60,939 bases of DNA from an uncultured Angelakisella sp. (GCA_910585525.1 CAJUFR010000008.1:1-60939), one strand, 5' to 3'. Positions 7,880 to 17,090 are shown, counted from the stretch's first letter. A program made the numbers and translations. The notes: generated by a model from the sequence alone, not told the origin.

Positions 7880-8794
7880 TCAGTGCCTGTACTTCTCGAT
7901 GATCCCGTATTGGTCCATCATCGCCCGCAGTTCCTCCAGCTTTTTGCCCCCCAGGTCCTGGTAGGGCTGGCGGAGGTGACCGGCGGGCAGGCCCAGGATG
8001 TTCAGGGCCGCCTTAATGACCACCGGGTTGGAGAACCAATAGAGGGCCTTGAGAAGGTCGTAATACCGGAAGTAGGTCTCCCGGCATTCCCGGGCGATGT
8101 CGGCGGTGGTCCAGGGGCGGGCCATTTGGGCCATCTCCTCCGGGATGATGTTGCCGCCGATGTTGGCCGCCCCGTTGCCCCCCAGGGCCAGGGTGGGGAT
8201 AAGGATGGAATACTTGGGGTAGTCACAGCAAAGCAGGTTCAGCCGGTCCCCCACCCGGCGGCGGACCTCTACCAACTGGGCCACGTTGCCCATGGCCTCC
8301 TTATCCACCACAAAGTTGGGGCAGTTATCCGCCAAAAATTCAATGGTCTCCGGCTCGATGTTGACGCCGGTGCGGCTGGGATTGTTGTAGATGCCCACCG
8401 GGATGGTCACCGACTGCATCACCGTCAGCAGGAACTCCTTCACCGCCGTTTGGGGGGGCAGCAGGTAGCTGGGGGCCGGGAACACCAGCCCGTCCGCCCC
8501 CTCGGCCTGGGCGTATTGGGCAAACTCCACCGACGCCTGGGTGGTGTTGAGGGTGGAGCCAAAGTAGACCGGAATGCGGCCCTTGCAGATCTTCACCATC
8601 TCGTGGACCACCGACTTGCGCTCCTCCAGGGTCATCATGGTGGCCTCCCCGGCGGAACCCAGGCAGAACAGCATATTGGTGCCGTGGGCGATGTGGTGAT
8701 CTACCAGGACCCGGAAGCCCCCAAAGTCTACCGTGTTGTCCTGGTTGAAGGGGGTGGGGATGGCTACCCAGGACCCGGACGGTTTTTCTGTCAT
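7880..8794 (-). CDS. Dihydrodipicolinate synthase/N-acetylneuraminate lyase family protein
   Basis: A 304-residue class I (Schiff-base) aldolase-like TIM barrel. Visible family features are AIPTPFNQDNTVDFGG at the start, the GSAGEATMMTLEER loop that binds the 2-keto carboxylate, the IYNNPSRTG segment with the catalytic-relay tyrosine, and FVVDKEAMGN carrying the expected Schiff-base lysine. It lies 18 bp after the last ABC ATPase gene and ends the operon, so it is more likely catabolic (a 2-keto-acid lyase) than a lysine-biosynthesis DapA. Exact substrate unknown. Confidence 0.88.
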   Translation of the reverse strand: MTEKPSGSWVAIPTPFNQDNTVDFGGFRVLVDHHIAHGTNMLFCLGSAGEATMMTLEERKSVVHEMVKICKGRIPVYFGSTLNTTQASVEFAQYAQAEGADGLVFPAPSYLLPPQTAVKEFLLTVMQSVTIPVGIYNNPSRTGVNIEPETIEFLADNCPNFVVDKEAMGNVAQLVEVRRRVGDRLNLLCCDYPKYSILIPTLALGGNGAANIGGNIIPEEMAQMARPWTTADIARECRETYFRYYDLLKALYWFSNPVVIKAALNILGLPAGHLRQPYQDLGGKKLEELRAMMDQYGIIEKYRH

Positions 8795-8811
8795 AATTAA
8801 ATACCTTCCTT

Positions 8812-9774
8812 TCACAGGCCGTTGATCTCTTTGACGAAGTGGCAGGCCACCAGATGGTTTTCCCGCACCTGGACCAGCTGCGGGGTGGTGGTGGAGCAGA
8901 CCTCCCGGGCGTAAGGGCAGCGGTTGGCGAACCGGCAGCCGGGCTGGGGGTCGATGGGGGAGGACAGTTCCCCCTTCATCAGCACCGGCTCCTGCCGGCG
9001 GTGGATGTTGGGGATGGGGATGGCGGAGATGAGCCCCTTGGTGTAGGGGTGATACTGGTGGTGGAACAGTTCCTTGGCGGGACACTTTTCCACCATGCAG
9101 CCCAGATACATCACCAGGATATGGTCGGAGACATGCTTGACCACCGACAGATCGTGGGTGATGAACAGGTAGGTGAGTTCCTGGGCCTGTTGGAGGTCCT
9201 GCATCAGGTTGAGGATCTGCGCCTGGATGGAGACATCCAGGGCGGAGACCGGCTCGTCGCAGACGATGAACCTGGGGCGCAGGGCCAGGGCCCGGCCGAT
9301 GCCGATGCGCTGGCGGCGGCCGCCGTCCAGTTCGTGGGGGTAGGAATTTGCAAGCCGGGAGGCCAGGCCCACCGTGTCCATGATCTCTGCCACCCGGTGA
9401 TCCAGTTCCCCCCGCCCGGCACACTGTTTGTAGATGATGAGGGGTTCGGCGATGATCTCGCTTACCGACATACGGGGGTCCAGGGAAGAAAAGGGGTCCT
9501 GGAAGATCATCTGCATCTCCCGCCGGAGCCGGAACCGCTCCTCCCCCTTGGCGCGGGTGATGTCGCTGCCGCCGTACAGCACCTGTCCGCCGCTGGCCTC
9601 CAGTAGGCCCAGGATGACCCGGCCCAGGGTGGACTTGCCGCAGCCCGATTCCCCCACCACCCCCAGGGTCTGGCCTTTTTGGATGGAGAAGCTGACCCCG
9701 TCCACCGCATGGAGGGTCCCGGCAGCGGTCTTAAAGTATTTTTTCAGCTCCTGTACCCGGATGAGTTCATCCAT
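8812..9774 (-). CDS. Dipeptide/oligopeptide ABC transporter ATP-binding protein (DppF/OppF type)
   Basis: A 320-residue ATPase with Walker A GESGCGKSTLG (about 45-55), an atypical signature LDGGRRQRIGIGRAL, Walker B FIVCDEPVSALD and a C-terminal oligopeptide/dipeptide extension with the Cys-rich CRFANRCPYAREVC. The start at 9774 is chosen because AAGGAGGTG lies 7 nt upstream; it overlaps the end of the partner ATPase gene by 8 bp. LDGG in place of LSGG is known for this subfamily. It pairs with the DppD-type ATPase to drive import. Confidence 0.93.
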   Translation of the reverse strand: MDELIRVQELKKYFKTAAGTLHAVDGVSFSIQKGQTLGVVGESGCGKSTLGRVILGLLEASGGQVLYGGSDITRAKGEERFRLRREMQMIFQDPFSSLDPRMSVSEIIAEPLIIYKQCAGRGELDHRVAEIMDTVGLASRLANSYPHELDGGRRQRIGIGRALALRPRFIVCDEPVSALDVSIQAQILNLMQDLQQAQELTYLFITHDLSVVKHVSDHILVMYLGCMVEKCPAKELFHHQYHPYTKGLISAIPIPNIHRRQEPVLMKGELSSPIDPQPGCRFANRCPYAREVCSTTTPQLVQVRENHLVACHFVKEINGL

Positions 9775-10750
9775 GGGACGCCACCTCCTTTTCCGTCTCC
9801 GGCCTGTGGCAGCGGACAAAATGCCCCGGGGCGATCTCGGTGTTAGGCGGGCTTTGCTTCCGGCAGATATCGCAGGCGCGGGGACAGCGGGGGCTGAAGC
9901 TGCACCCCTCCGGCAGGTCGGTGGGGTCCGGCATCAGGCCGGGGATGGGCTTTAGCCGCTCCACATCCTGGTCCAGGCTGGGGATGGAATCCATCAGCCC
10001 GATGGTGTAGGGGTGGGCGGTGTGGTCAAAGATGTCCTCCAGCGAGCCGTATTCCACGATCTCCCCGGCGTACATCACCGCCACGCTGTCGCAGGTCCCC
10101 GCCACCACCCCCAGGTCGTGGGTGATAAGCAGCATCGAGGTGCCCAGTTCCCGTTGCAGCTCCTTGATCATCACCAGCACCTGGGCCTGGATGGTAACAT
10201 CCAGGGCGGTGGTGGGCTCGTCGGCGATGAGCAGCTTGGGGTCGCAGGCCAGGGCGATGGCGATGACCACCCGCTGCTTCATCCCGCCGGAAAACTGGTG
10301 GGGGTACTCGTGGGCCCGCACCGCCTGGATCCCCACCTTCTCCAGCATCCGCAGTGCCTCGCGTTCCGCTTCCCGCCGGGAGCATTTGCGGTGGAGGCGG
10401 ATGACCTCGGCGATCTGGTCGTCCACCGGGATCACCGGATTCAGGGCGGTCATGGGGTCTTGGAAGATCATAGAGATCTGGTTGCCCCGGATGGCCCGCA
10501 TCTGCTTTTCAGTCTTTTTCACCAGGTCCTCCCCCTGGTAGAAGATTTCCCCGGAGACGATCCTGCCCGGCGGGTCGGGGACCAGCCGCAGCAGCCCCAG
10601 GGCGGTGGTGGTCTTGCCCGCCCCGGTCTCCCCCACCAGGCCCAGGGCTTCCCCTGGCCGGATGGAAAGGTCGATGCCGTTGACGGCCCGGACCACCGCC
10701 CCTTCAGTGGTGTAGAGGACACGCAGGTCCTTTACCTGTAATAACTCCAA
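9767..10750 (-). CDS. Dipeptide/oligopeptide ABC transporter ATP-binding protein (DppD/OppD type)
   Basis: A 327-residue ATPase with Walker A GETGAGKTTTALG, signature FSGGMKQRVVIAIAL, Walker B LLIADEPTTALD and the C-terminal oligopeptide domain with CSFSPRCPRACDIC, a cysteine pattern typical of OppD/DppD and possibly an iron-sulfur site. The start is TTG, preceded by AGGAGGTG at good spacing. It sits between the permeases and the second ATPase, the standard order. Confidence 0.93.
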   Translation of the reverse strand: MELLQVKDLRVLYTTEGAVVRAVNGIDLSIRPGEALGLVGETGAGKTTTALGLLRLVPDPPGRIVSGEIFYQGEDLVKKTEKQMRAIRGNQISMIFQDPMTALNPVIPVDDQIAEVIRLHRKCSRREAEREALRMLEKVGIQAVRAHEYPHQFSGGMKQRVVIAIALACDPKLLIADEPTTALDVTIQAQVLVMIKELQRELGTSMLLITHDLGVVAGTCDSVAVMYAGEIVEYGSLEDIFDHTAHPYTIGLMDSIPSLDQDVERLKPIPGLMPDPTDLPEGCSFSPRCPRACDICRKQSPPNTEIAPGHFVRCHRPETEKEVASHG

Positions 10751-10763
10751 ATCGTTCCACCTC

Positions 10764-11621
10764 CTACTGCTTCAGTCTGGGGTCCAGGGCGTCCCGCAGG
10801 CCGTCCCCCAGCATGTTGAAGGAAATGACGGTGACCATGATCATCACGCCGGGGAAGGTGACGATGGGCCAGAAGTCCCGGATATAGGCCCGGCCCAGGG
10901 AGAGCATCGAGCCCCACTCGGGGGTGGGCGGTTCGATGCCAAGGCCGATGAAGCTGAGCATGGCGATGGTCAAAATGGCGTTGACGATGCTCAGGGTAGC
11001 CTGGACGAAGATGGGGGAGAGGGCGTTGGGCAGGATGTGCTTTAGGATGATACGCCCGTTTCTGGCCCCGATGGACCGGGCCGCCTCCACATACTCCGTT
11101 TCCTTGACGGTGATCACCGAGGCCCGGGACACCCGGGCAAAGGTGGGGATATTGGAGATAGCGATGGCGATAGCCGTTTGCAGTTGGCCGTTGCCCAGGG
11201 CCGAGGAGATAGAGATGGCCAGCAGCAGGGAGGGGATAGCCATAAAGCCGTCCAGCAGCCGCATGATCACCGTCTCGTAGCTGCCGCCGAAGTAGGCCGC
11301 TGTCACCCCCAGGGTGACCCCGCAGGCGATGCTGATGGTCACCGACATCAGGGCGATGACCAGGGAGACCCGGGCGCCGTAGATGACCCGGCTAAAGATA
11401 TCCCGGCCAAAGTCATCGGTGCCCATGATATGTTCCCAGGAGGGGTACTGGAAGATGGCGGTGGCGTCGGGGATGTCGTAAGGGTAGGGGGCCACAAGGT
11501 CGGCAAAGACGGCCATAAAGACGATGACAGCGATGATGCCAAGGCCCAGCATAGCAGTCTTGCTTTTTTTCAGCCGTCTCCAGACGGTGCCCCGGCGTTT
11601 TTTCGGTTTCATCTGTTCCAT
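10764..11621 (-). CDS. ABC transporter permease (DppC/OppC type)
   Basis: A 285-residue inner-membrane protein. The first TM segment (AMLGLGIIAVIVFMAVFADL) is followed by the periplasmic HIMGTDDFGRDIFSRVIYGA motif typical of DppC/OppC, and then about five more TM segments. The EAA loop includes YVEAARSIGARNGRIILKH. Only 3 bp separate it from the DppB-type gene. Confidence 0.93.
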   Translation of the reverse strand: MEQMKPKKRRGTVWRRLKKSKTAMLGLGIIAVIVFMAVFADLVAPYPYDIPDATAIFQYPSWEHIMGTDDFGRDIFSRVIYGARVSLVIALMSVTISIACGVTLGVTAAYFGGSYETVIMRLLDGFMAIPSLLLAISISSALGNGQLQTAIAIAISNIPTFARVSRASVITVKETEYVEAARSIGARNGRIILKHILPNALSPIFVQATLSIVNAILTIAMLSFIGLGIEPPTPEWGSMLSLGRAYIRDFWPIVTFPGVMIMVTVISFNMLGDGLRDALDPRLKQ

Positions 11622-11624
11622 GGG

Positions 11625-12614
11625 CTAGCCCTCCTTTCCCGCCCCGGCGGCGGCTTCCGCCGGGGCCCGCTTCCGTGCCTTGGGCCGGACATATTGGGAC
11701 TTGATGCGGGGGTCGATGTAGGCGTACAGAATATCCACCATCAGGTTGATGAGACAGAAGGTGAGGGCGCAGAAGAGGATGGCTCCCTGGATGATGGGAT
11801 AGTTGCGGGCGTAGATGGCGTTGACGATAAGGGAGCCCAGCCCCGGCACCGAGAAGATGTTCTCCACCACGATGGACCCCGCCAGGGTGCGGCCCAGCTG
11901 GATGCCGATGACGGTAATGACCGGGATGAGGGTGTTTTTCAGCCCGTGGCGGAGGATCACCGCACCCTCCCCCAGGCCCTTGGCCCGGGCGGTGCGCATG
12001 TAGTCCTGGCGGATCACCTCCAGCATGGCGGACCGGGTGGTCCGGGTGATGGTGGAGATGGGGATGGTGGCGATGGCTACCGATGGCAGGATCCAGTAGG
12101 ACGGCCCGTAGAAGCCGGAGGCGGGCAGCCACCCCAGATTGACGGCAAAGACCAGCATCAGCATCAGCCCCAGCCAGAAGGAGGGGATGGACACGCCCAC
12201 CAGGGACAGGAAGGTGGCGATGTAGTCAAAGACCGAATACTGCTTCACCGCCGAGATGACACCCAGGGTGATGCCCACCACCACGGCGATGCCCATACTG
12301 CACAGGGTCAGCAGCAGGGTGGTGGGGAACCGGTCCAGCACCTCGTCGATGACGTTTTTGCCGGTTTTGTAGGATATGCCGAAGTCGAATTCGGTGACGA
12401 TGCCCTTGATGTACCGGAAGAGTTGCTCGTGGTAGGGGTCGTTGAGCCCCAACTCCTCCCGTTTGGCGTCGATCTGCGCCTGGGTGGCTTCCGGTCCCAG
12501 GATGTCGCTGACCGGGTCGCCCTCGCTGAAATAGTTGATGGTAAAGACCAGGATCACCACGAACAGCATGGTGGGTATCATAAGGAGCAGTCGTTTCAGC
12601 ACATATCTGCTCAA
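11625..12614 (-). CDS. ABC transporter permease (DppB/OppB type)
   Basis: A 329-residue permease with the diagnostic start SRYVLKRLLLMIPTMLFVVI and six TM segments. The EAA loop RQDYMRTARAKGLGEGAVI contacts the ATPases. The start is TTG with a GGGAGG site about 11 nt upstream. The C-terminal tail is rich in Ala, Lys and Arg. It is the second gene after the solute-binding protein. Confidence 0.92.
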   Translation of the reverse strand: MSRYVLKRLLLMIPTMLFVVILVFTINYFSEGDPVSDILGPEATQAQIDAKREELGLNDPYHEQLFRYIKGIVTEFDFGISYKTGKNVIDEVLDRFPTTLLLTLCSMGIAVVVGITLGVISAVKQYSVFDYIATFLSLVGVSIPSFWLGLMLMLVFAVNLGWLPASGFYGPSYWILPSVAIATIPISTITRTTRSAMLEVIRQDYMRTARAKGLGEGAVILRHGLKNTLIPVITVIGIQLGRTLAGSIVVENIFSVPGLGSLIVNAIYARNYPIIQGAILFCALTFCLINLMVDILYAYIDPRIKSQYVRPKARKRAPAEAAAGAGKEG

Positions 12615-12655
12615 ACCAGGGTCATCCTCCCTTCTGTGGAAAGGTATCTCCGGTG

Positions 12656-14239
12656 TTATTCAAAGTAAATATACTTGAGGTCGGGCTGGACCCCCACGTC
12701 GGGGATGAAGCCCTTGACGTAAGGCTGGGCGGCGTAGCTGATGATGTTCTCCACCAGGGGGATCTCGATGGCGTGCTCCTTGATGTAGTCCTGGAGTTCC
12801 GCATAGATAGCCAGCCGCTTTTCGTTGTCGGTCTCGCCACGGCCCTCCTCCAGCAGGCGGTTCACCGTCTCGTCCTTGGTGCTGACGGTGACAAAGCCGC
12901 TGTCGGCGTACAGGTGCATATAGTTCTGGTCGGGGTCGTAGGTGTCGGCGGTAAGGTTGTAGGGGGCGGAATCGGCGGAGCCGTCCCGGAGTTTGGTGCC
13001 CCGCCAGGTGGCGGCGTCATACTGCTCGATGGTCATGTCGATGTTCACCGCGGCCAGGAATGCCTTCACCGCTTCGGCGGTCTTGATGCTGGCGGCGACG
13101 CTGGGGCAGACGGTGTTAAAGCTGAAGCCATCGGCGTAGCCGGCCTCGGCCAGCAGCTGCTTGGCAAGGTCCACATCATACTCGTGCAGACCCACGTTCT
13201 TGTAGCCGTACAGGGTGGAGGGCATGGAACTGGTGGCCAGGATGGCCCCGTCACCGTAGGCCATCTTACAGACGCTTTGGGCGTCGATGGCGTGGGCGAT
13301 GGCAAGACGGACCTTCTCGTTGCTGAGGATGGGATGGGATTCATTAAAGGCCATATAGACCACCTTGGTACTGGGGACGGTGTAGGCCTCGATGTTGGGA
13401 TTTTCCTTAAAGCGGGTGACGTCGGCGATATTCAGGCTGTCGGTGAGGTCGATGCCGCCGGTCTCCAACTCCATGGCCCGGGCGCTGTTGTCGTTGATGA
13501 TGCGCAGGTTCAGGTTGGTGTAGGCGGGCTTCTGGCCCCAGTAATCGTCGTTGCGCACCAGGGTGATGTGATCACCGCTGACCCACTCCACGAACTTGAA
13601 GGCGCCGGAGCCGATGGGTTCCCGGCCGAAGGTGGTCTCATCCACCGACTGGGCGTAACTCTTGCAGACGATGCCGGAGATGGCGTTTGCCAGGATGTTC
13701 AGGGCGCTGGCGTAGGGGCTCTTCATCTTAATGGTGAGGTGGGTGTCGTCGGTGACCACCGTGTTCTCCACGTCGAAGCTGGCGTAAAGGGTGGCGGTAG
13801 CGTTGCCGGTGGCGCACCGCTCCAGGGTATAGGCCACATCGGCGGCGGTGAGCTTCTCCCCGTTGTGGAAGGTGACATCGTCCCGGATGGTGACCTCCAG
13901 GGTCAGGTCATCGGCCCACTTCCACTCGGTGGCCAGGTTGGGGCAGATGTTCTTATCCTCATCCACCACGAACAGGGTGTCGTATAGCTGCTTATTAGTC
14001 ATCTTGGTCACCAGCAGCGAATCGTTCTGGGGGTCCAGCTTGCCCGGCTCCTGGGGCATGCCGTAGTTGAGGGTGTCCCGCGCCGGGGCGGCGGTCCCGC
14101 TGTTGCCGCCGGGGGCGGTGGTGCTGGCGGGGCCGGAGCCCGGGTCGCTCTGCTGCCTGTTCCCGCAGCCCGCCAGGGCGCAGGAAAGGGCCAGGCTGAT
14201 GGCCAACAAAGCGGAGAACAGTTTCTTGGCTTTTTTCAT
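12656..14239 (-). CDS. Peptide/nickel-type ABC transporter solute-binding lipoprotein (SBP_bac_5)
   Basis: A 527-residue exported lipoprotein. The signal peptide ends in the lipobox LAGCG, followed by a Gly/Ser/Ala/Pro tether. The mature protein has the family 5 opening DTLNYGMPQEPGKLDPQ and LEVTIRDDVTFHNGEKLTAA, the signature of dipeptide, oligopeptide and nickel binding proteins. Ligand choice cannot be read; the neighbouring M20 amidohydrolase favours a peptide or N-acyl amino acid. The ATG at 14239 has GAAGGAG 9 nt upstream. Confidence 0.93.
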   Translation of the reverse strand: MKKAKKLFSALLAISLALSCALAGCGNRQQSDPGSGPASTTAPGGNSGTAAPARDTLNYGMPQEPGKLDPQNDSLLVTKMTNKQLYDTLFVVDEDKNICPNLATEWKWADDLTLEVTIRDDVTFHNGEKLTAADVAYTLERCATGNATATLYASFDVENTVVTDDTHLTIKMKSPYASALNILANAISGIVCKSYAQSVDETTFGREPIGSGAFKFVEWVSGDHITLVRNDDYWGQKPAYTNLNLRIINDNSARAMELETGGIDLTDSLNIADVTRFKENPNIEAYTVPSTKVVYMAFNESHPILSNEKVRLAIAHAIDAQSVCKMAYGDGAILATSSMPSTLYGYKNVGLHEYDVDLAKQLLAEAGYADGFSFNTVCPSVAASIKTAEAVKAFLAAVNIDMTIEQYDAATWRGTKLRDGSADSAPYNLTADTYDPDQNYMHLYADSGFVTVSTKDETVNRLLEEGRGETDNEKRLAIYAELQDYIKEHAIEIPLVENIISYAAQPYVKGFIPDVGVQPDLKYIYFE

Positions 14240-14258
14240 CTTGATGACTCCTTCTTTT

Positions 14259-15452
14259 TTATTCTTCCTGTTGACCGGCGTGTTGTTCCAGCCAACGGAT
14301 GGCACAATGGGCGTGGGCGGCGGCTCCGGCAGGCAGGGCCGCTTCGTTGAAGATGACCTTGGGATCGTGGGAGCCCACAGTATACCCCTCAGCGGTGCTG
14401 CCGCCGCTGAGGAAGAGGAATACCCCGGGGACCATCTCGGTCATCCTGGCAAAGTCCTCCGACCCCATGCGGGTGGGCATCTCTGCCACCCGGTCCGGGG
14501 GCAAGATCTCCCTCAGGTAAGACTTCATTTCCCGGGTCATGGCGCTGTCATTCACCAGGGGCGGCATCCCCGCCTGGAAGGTGACCCGAGCCTTTCCTCC
14601 CAAGGCCTCCGCCGTCTTTTCGGCGATCTCCACCAGCCGCCGTTTTACCAACTGCCGGTCCTCTGTCCGCAGAGTGCGGAGAGTCCCCCGCAAAAAGCCT
14701 TCCCTGGGGATGCTGTTGGGGGTGCTGCCGGCGGCGATCTGCCCGATGGTGAGCACCACCGTCTCCCTGGGGGCCACCTCCCGGCTGTTGATGGTCTGGA
14801 GCAGCGAATGGATGTGGCAAAGGATGTTGATGGGGTCGATGGCGGTTTCCGGCCGTGCCCCGTGGCTTCCCCGGCCGGTGACGTCGATCCTGAACATATC
14901 ATTGGAGGCCAGGGTCACCCCGGGGCTGGCGGCGACCGTCCCGGTGGGCAGGCCGGTGGCGATGGCCATATGCAGCCCCATCACCGCGTCCACATGGGGA
15001 TACTCCATTACCCCAGCCTCGATCATCCGGGCCGCCCCGGCGGCGATCTCCTCCGCCGGCTGGAAGCAGAGTTTGACACAGCCCTGTAGTTCCTCCCGCT
15101 GCTCCGCCAGCAGCTTTGCCGCCCCCAACAGCATAGCGGTGTGCATGTCGTGGCCGCAGGCGTGGTTCAGTCCCGGGCATTGGCTGGCGAAGGGCAGGCC
15201 GCTTTCCTCCTCCAGGAACAGGGCGTCCATGTCGGCCCGGAGCAGAAGTGTCTTTCCCGGCCGTTTCCCCTGTACCAGGGCCACCACCCCGCCCCCCAGC
15301 TGCCGGGGTTCCAGGCCGAAGCCCTCCAGCGTCCGGGAGACGAAGGCCGCTGTTTCCGGCTGGTCCAGACCGCCCTCCGGGTGCTGGTGGATGTGACGCC
15401 GCCACCGGATCAGGTCCGGCTCCAGTTCCTTTGCTCTCCGGTAGACATTCAA
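14259..15452 (-). CDS. M20 family metallopeptidase/amidohydrolase (hippurate-hydrolase type)
   Basis: A protein of about 397 residues with the M20D pattern: WRRHIHQHPEGG near the N-terminus, NHACGHDMHTAMLLGAAKLL (metal-binding His and Asp), FQPAEEIAAGA (catalytic Glu pair) and RMGSEDFARM near the C-terminus. Relatives hydrolyse N-acyl-, N-carbamoyl- or short peptide bonds of amino acids. The TTG at 15452 has AAGGGGG 9 nt upstream; a TTG seven codons earlier is the alternative. It is first in the operon with the peptide-type importer, so it probably acts on the imported compound. Confidence 0.9.
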   Translation of the reverse strand: MNVYRRAKELEPDLIRWRRHIHQHPEGGLDQPETAAFVSRTLEGFGLEPRQLGGGVVALVQGKRPGKTLLLRADMDALFLEEESGLPFASQCPGLNHACGHDMHTAMLLGAAKLLAEQREELQGCVKLCFQPAEEIAAGAARMIEAGVMEYPHVDAVMGLHMAIATGLPTGTVAASPGVTLASNDMFRIDVTGRGSHGARPETAIDPINILCHIHSLLQTINSREVAPRETVVLTIGQIAAGSTPNSIPREGFLRGTLRTLRTEDRQLVKRRLVEIAEKTAEALGGKARVTFQAGMPPLVNDSAMTREMKSYLREILPPDRVAEMPTRMGSEDFARMTEMVPGVFLFLSGGSTAEGYTVGSHDPKVIFNEAALPAGAAAHAHCAIRWLEQHAGQQEE

Positions 15453-15490
15453 GGTACCATTCCCCCTTTTCAAACATTCTGCACAATAAA

Positions 15491-15536
15491 ATCTCCACTA
15501 GCTTTCCCTGTCTTGTAGGGAAATTATAGTGGAGAT
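15491..15536 (-). terminator. Long inverted repeat with promoter -10 inside (terminator/promoter overlap)
   Basis: Outer arms ATCTCCACTA / TAGTGGAGAT and inner arms TTTCCCT / AGGGAAA form a long interrupted stem; on the minus strand it is followed by TTTATTG. It could terminate transcripts of the upstream regulator gene. The TATAAT of the M20 operon promoter lies inside its left arm, so transcripts starting there would lack half of the stem. Confidence 0.5.
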
Positions 15537-15551
15537 CAGATATTGTTTCAA
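15523..15551 (-). promoter_or_regulatory. Promoter of the M20/peptide-transporter operon
   Basis: Minus strand: TTGAAA (15546-15551), 17-nt spacer, TATAAT (15523-15528). The -35 sits inside the palindrome ATATTG-TTT-CAATAT (15540-15554). A second palindrome, TTGCATTATGCAA (15554-15566), is centred near -43, a typical class II Crp/Fnr activator position. Confidence 0.7.
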
Positions 15552-15567
15552 TATTGCATTATGCAAC

Positions 15568-15581
15568 GTATCATTGGTTAC
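15568..15581. promoter_or_regulatory. 14-bp motif shared with the region upstream of the thiazoline-hydrolase gene (copy 1)
   Basis: GTATCATTGGTTAC, a near-palindrome (GTAAC-N4-GATAC on minus). It differs by one base from the copy at 17159-17172. It lies about 58 bp upstream of the predicted start of the M20 operon. Confidence 0.6.
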
Positions 15582-15592
15582 AACAGATAAAA

Positions 15593-16300
15593 TTATACAT
15601 CCCCGGTGTCCAGCTGGTTGGCCCGGTCCAGAAATTCCCGATACTTCTGGATATTGATCTGGGTGCTGCGGTTGATGGTGCGCAGAAATCCCTCCCCGCA
15701 CAACTCGGCCATCAGCTTGGCTACCGTCACCCGGGCGCTGCCGATGATGGAGCAGATGTCATTCTGGGAATAGGTTACCCGCAGGTCGTACCATCCCCCG
15801 TCCACCACCTGGGAGGTGTCGGCGATGGTGCAGAAGAGGTATTGCAGCCGGTACCGGCAGGAATTGAACGAAAGGCTGGCGATCTCGTGCTTCATGATGA
15901 GCATCTTGTAGCAGCAGCTTTCGATGATGGCGTTGCAGAAGGTGTCATTTTCGGAGAGCAGCTTCCAGTACACCGGCATGGGGATGGAGTAGATGACCGT
16001 GTCCACATCCGTCTTGGAGAAAAGTTCGGTGGTCTTTTGCAGGTTGCAGGTGGTCTCCCCAAAGAACCAGCCCTCCGAGAGAAAGTACAGTACCTTTTCC
16101 GACCCGTCGTGGGCCACCATATAGTGGCGGGTGCGGCCCTTGGCGATGTAGTAGATGCCGTCCATGGATTCCCCCGGCTCCAAAAAGACCGTCTTGGCCG
16201 GGATGCTCATGATCCGGGAATTTTCCCGCAGCAGCTGGTCCAGTTCGGCAGTGTGGTACTGGGGGGAGGTGATGTTGGAATGGTTTTTCATCTTGCTCAT
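15593..16300 (-). CDS. Crp/Fnr family transcriptional regulator (first of two)
   Basis: A 235-residue protein. The N-terminal cyclic-nucleotide-binding-like beta-barrel (about 20-130) includes FLEPGESMDGIYYIAKGRTR, matching the fold but without clear cAMP ligands. The C-terminal winged helix contains YSQNDICSIIGSARVTVAKL and GFLRTINRSTQINIQKY. No Fnr-type N-terminal cysteine cluster is seen. It is about 40% like the second regulator by eye (shared GIYYI..GRT.HYM and WFFGET). It lies 13 bp after the thiazoline-hydrolase gene and directly upstream of the M20 operon, whose promoter carries Crp-type palindromes, so it is the likely regulator. Confidence 0.9.
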   Translation of the reverse strand: MSKMKNHSNITSPQYHTAELDQLLRENSRIMSIPAKTVFLEPGESMDGIYYIAKGRTRHYMVAHDGSEKVLYFLSEGWFFGETTCNLQKTTELFSKTDVDTVIYSIPMPVYWKLLSENDTFCNAIIESCCYKMLIMKHEIASLSFNSCRYRLQYLFCTIADTSQVVDGGWYDLRVTYSQNDICSIIGSARVTVAKLMAELCGEGFLRTINRSTQINIQKYREFLDRANQLDTGDV

Positions 16301-16312
16301 ACTCTTTCTTTT

Positions 16313-17050
16313 TTAGGACTTCAGAACGGCGTCCACCGCCGCCTGGGCCGCCGGGGAAAGGGGACAGGCGCTCCAGAAGGCCCGAATATGGTCCGGCGTA
16401 AAAAGGGCTGAGAACTGCTCCAGGGCCCGGACAGCAGCCCTTTTCCCGTCCTCCCCCAGCCGTTCCGCCAGCTGTTCCGCCATCACCGAGAACATGTCCC
16501 CGGTGTGGAAGTCGTAGTCCCGGATAGCCCCGTCCCCCAGGCTGGCCCGCTTTTTGGCGATGTATTTTTCCGCTTTTTCATCCATAGGGAAGCCCCAGCG
16601 CATATCGCAGCAGTTGTTCCCCCAGCTGAGCCAGCCACCGATCTGTACCTCGTAGCGGTCCCCGGAAAAACCACGGGTCAGGCTTTTGTCAATATCCAGG
16701 CAATAGTATTTGCCGTACTCCAGCAGGTCATACTTCCTCCAGGCGTCCACCCAGGCGCACTTTTCCACATGGACGGTATACTCCGGCAGCTTGGCGGCAG
16801 GGAGGGACCGCATCTGCCCGGGGCGGGAACTCCGCTCGTTGTAAGCCTGGTAGTTCACGGGGGAAAGCGGATCCCCGTTGTCCTGGCACCGGCGGGCCAT
16901 CCGCCCGCCCCGCTGCCGCCCGTACTCCCGCACCCCGGCCCGGACCGCCTCCAGCCCGGTCTCCGGGCAAAGGGTGATGGCCTCCCGGGCCAGCAGCCCG
17001 AACAGGACCGCATGCTGTTCAATGTCGCAGCATTTCTTGTTATCTTCCAT
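16313..17050 (-). CDS. L-2-amino-thiazoline-4-carboxylic acid hydrolase family protein
   Basis: A 245-residue soluble protein. The opening CCDIEQHAVLFGLLAREAI, the segments GVREYGRQRGGRMARR and VEKCAWVDAWRKYDLLEYG, and the LSWGNNCCDMRWGF stretch are typical of the family named for the ATC hydrolase of the Pseudomonas cysteine pathway (L-ATC to N-carbamoyl-L-cysteine). Many gut anaerobes carry members whose activity has not been tested, so the name is a family label. The ATG at 17050 has a GGAGG site 8 nt upstream. Being flanked by two Crp/Fnr regulator genes is unusual. Confidence 0.75.
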   Translation of the reverse strand: MEDNKKCCDIEQHAVLFGLLAREAITLCPETGLEAVRAGVREYGRQRGGRMARRCQDNGDPLSPVNYQAYNERSSRPGQMRSLPAAKLPEYTVHVEKCAWVDAWRKYDLLEYGKYYCLDIDKSLTRGFSGDRYEVQIGGWLSWGNNCCDMRWGFPMDEKAEKYIAKKRASLGDGAIRDYDFHTGDMFSVMAEQLAERLGEDGKRAAVRALEQFSALFTPDHIRAFWSACPLSPAAQAAVDAVLKS

Positions 17051-17090
17051 ATGCAGACCTCCGCCCCGTTTTTTTGACCTTGTCCTGCAT

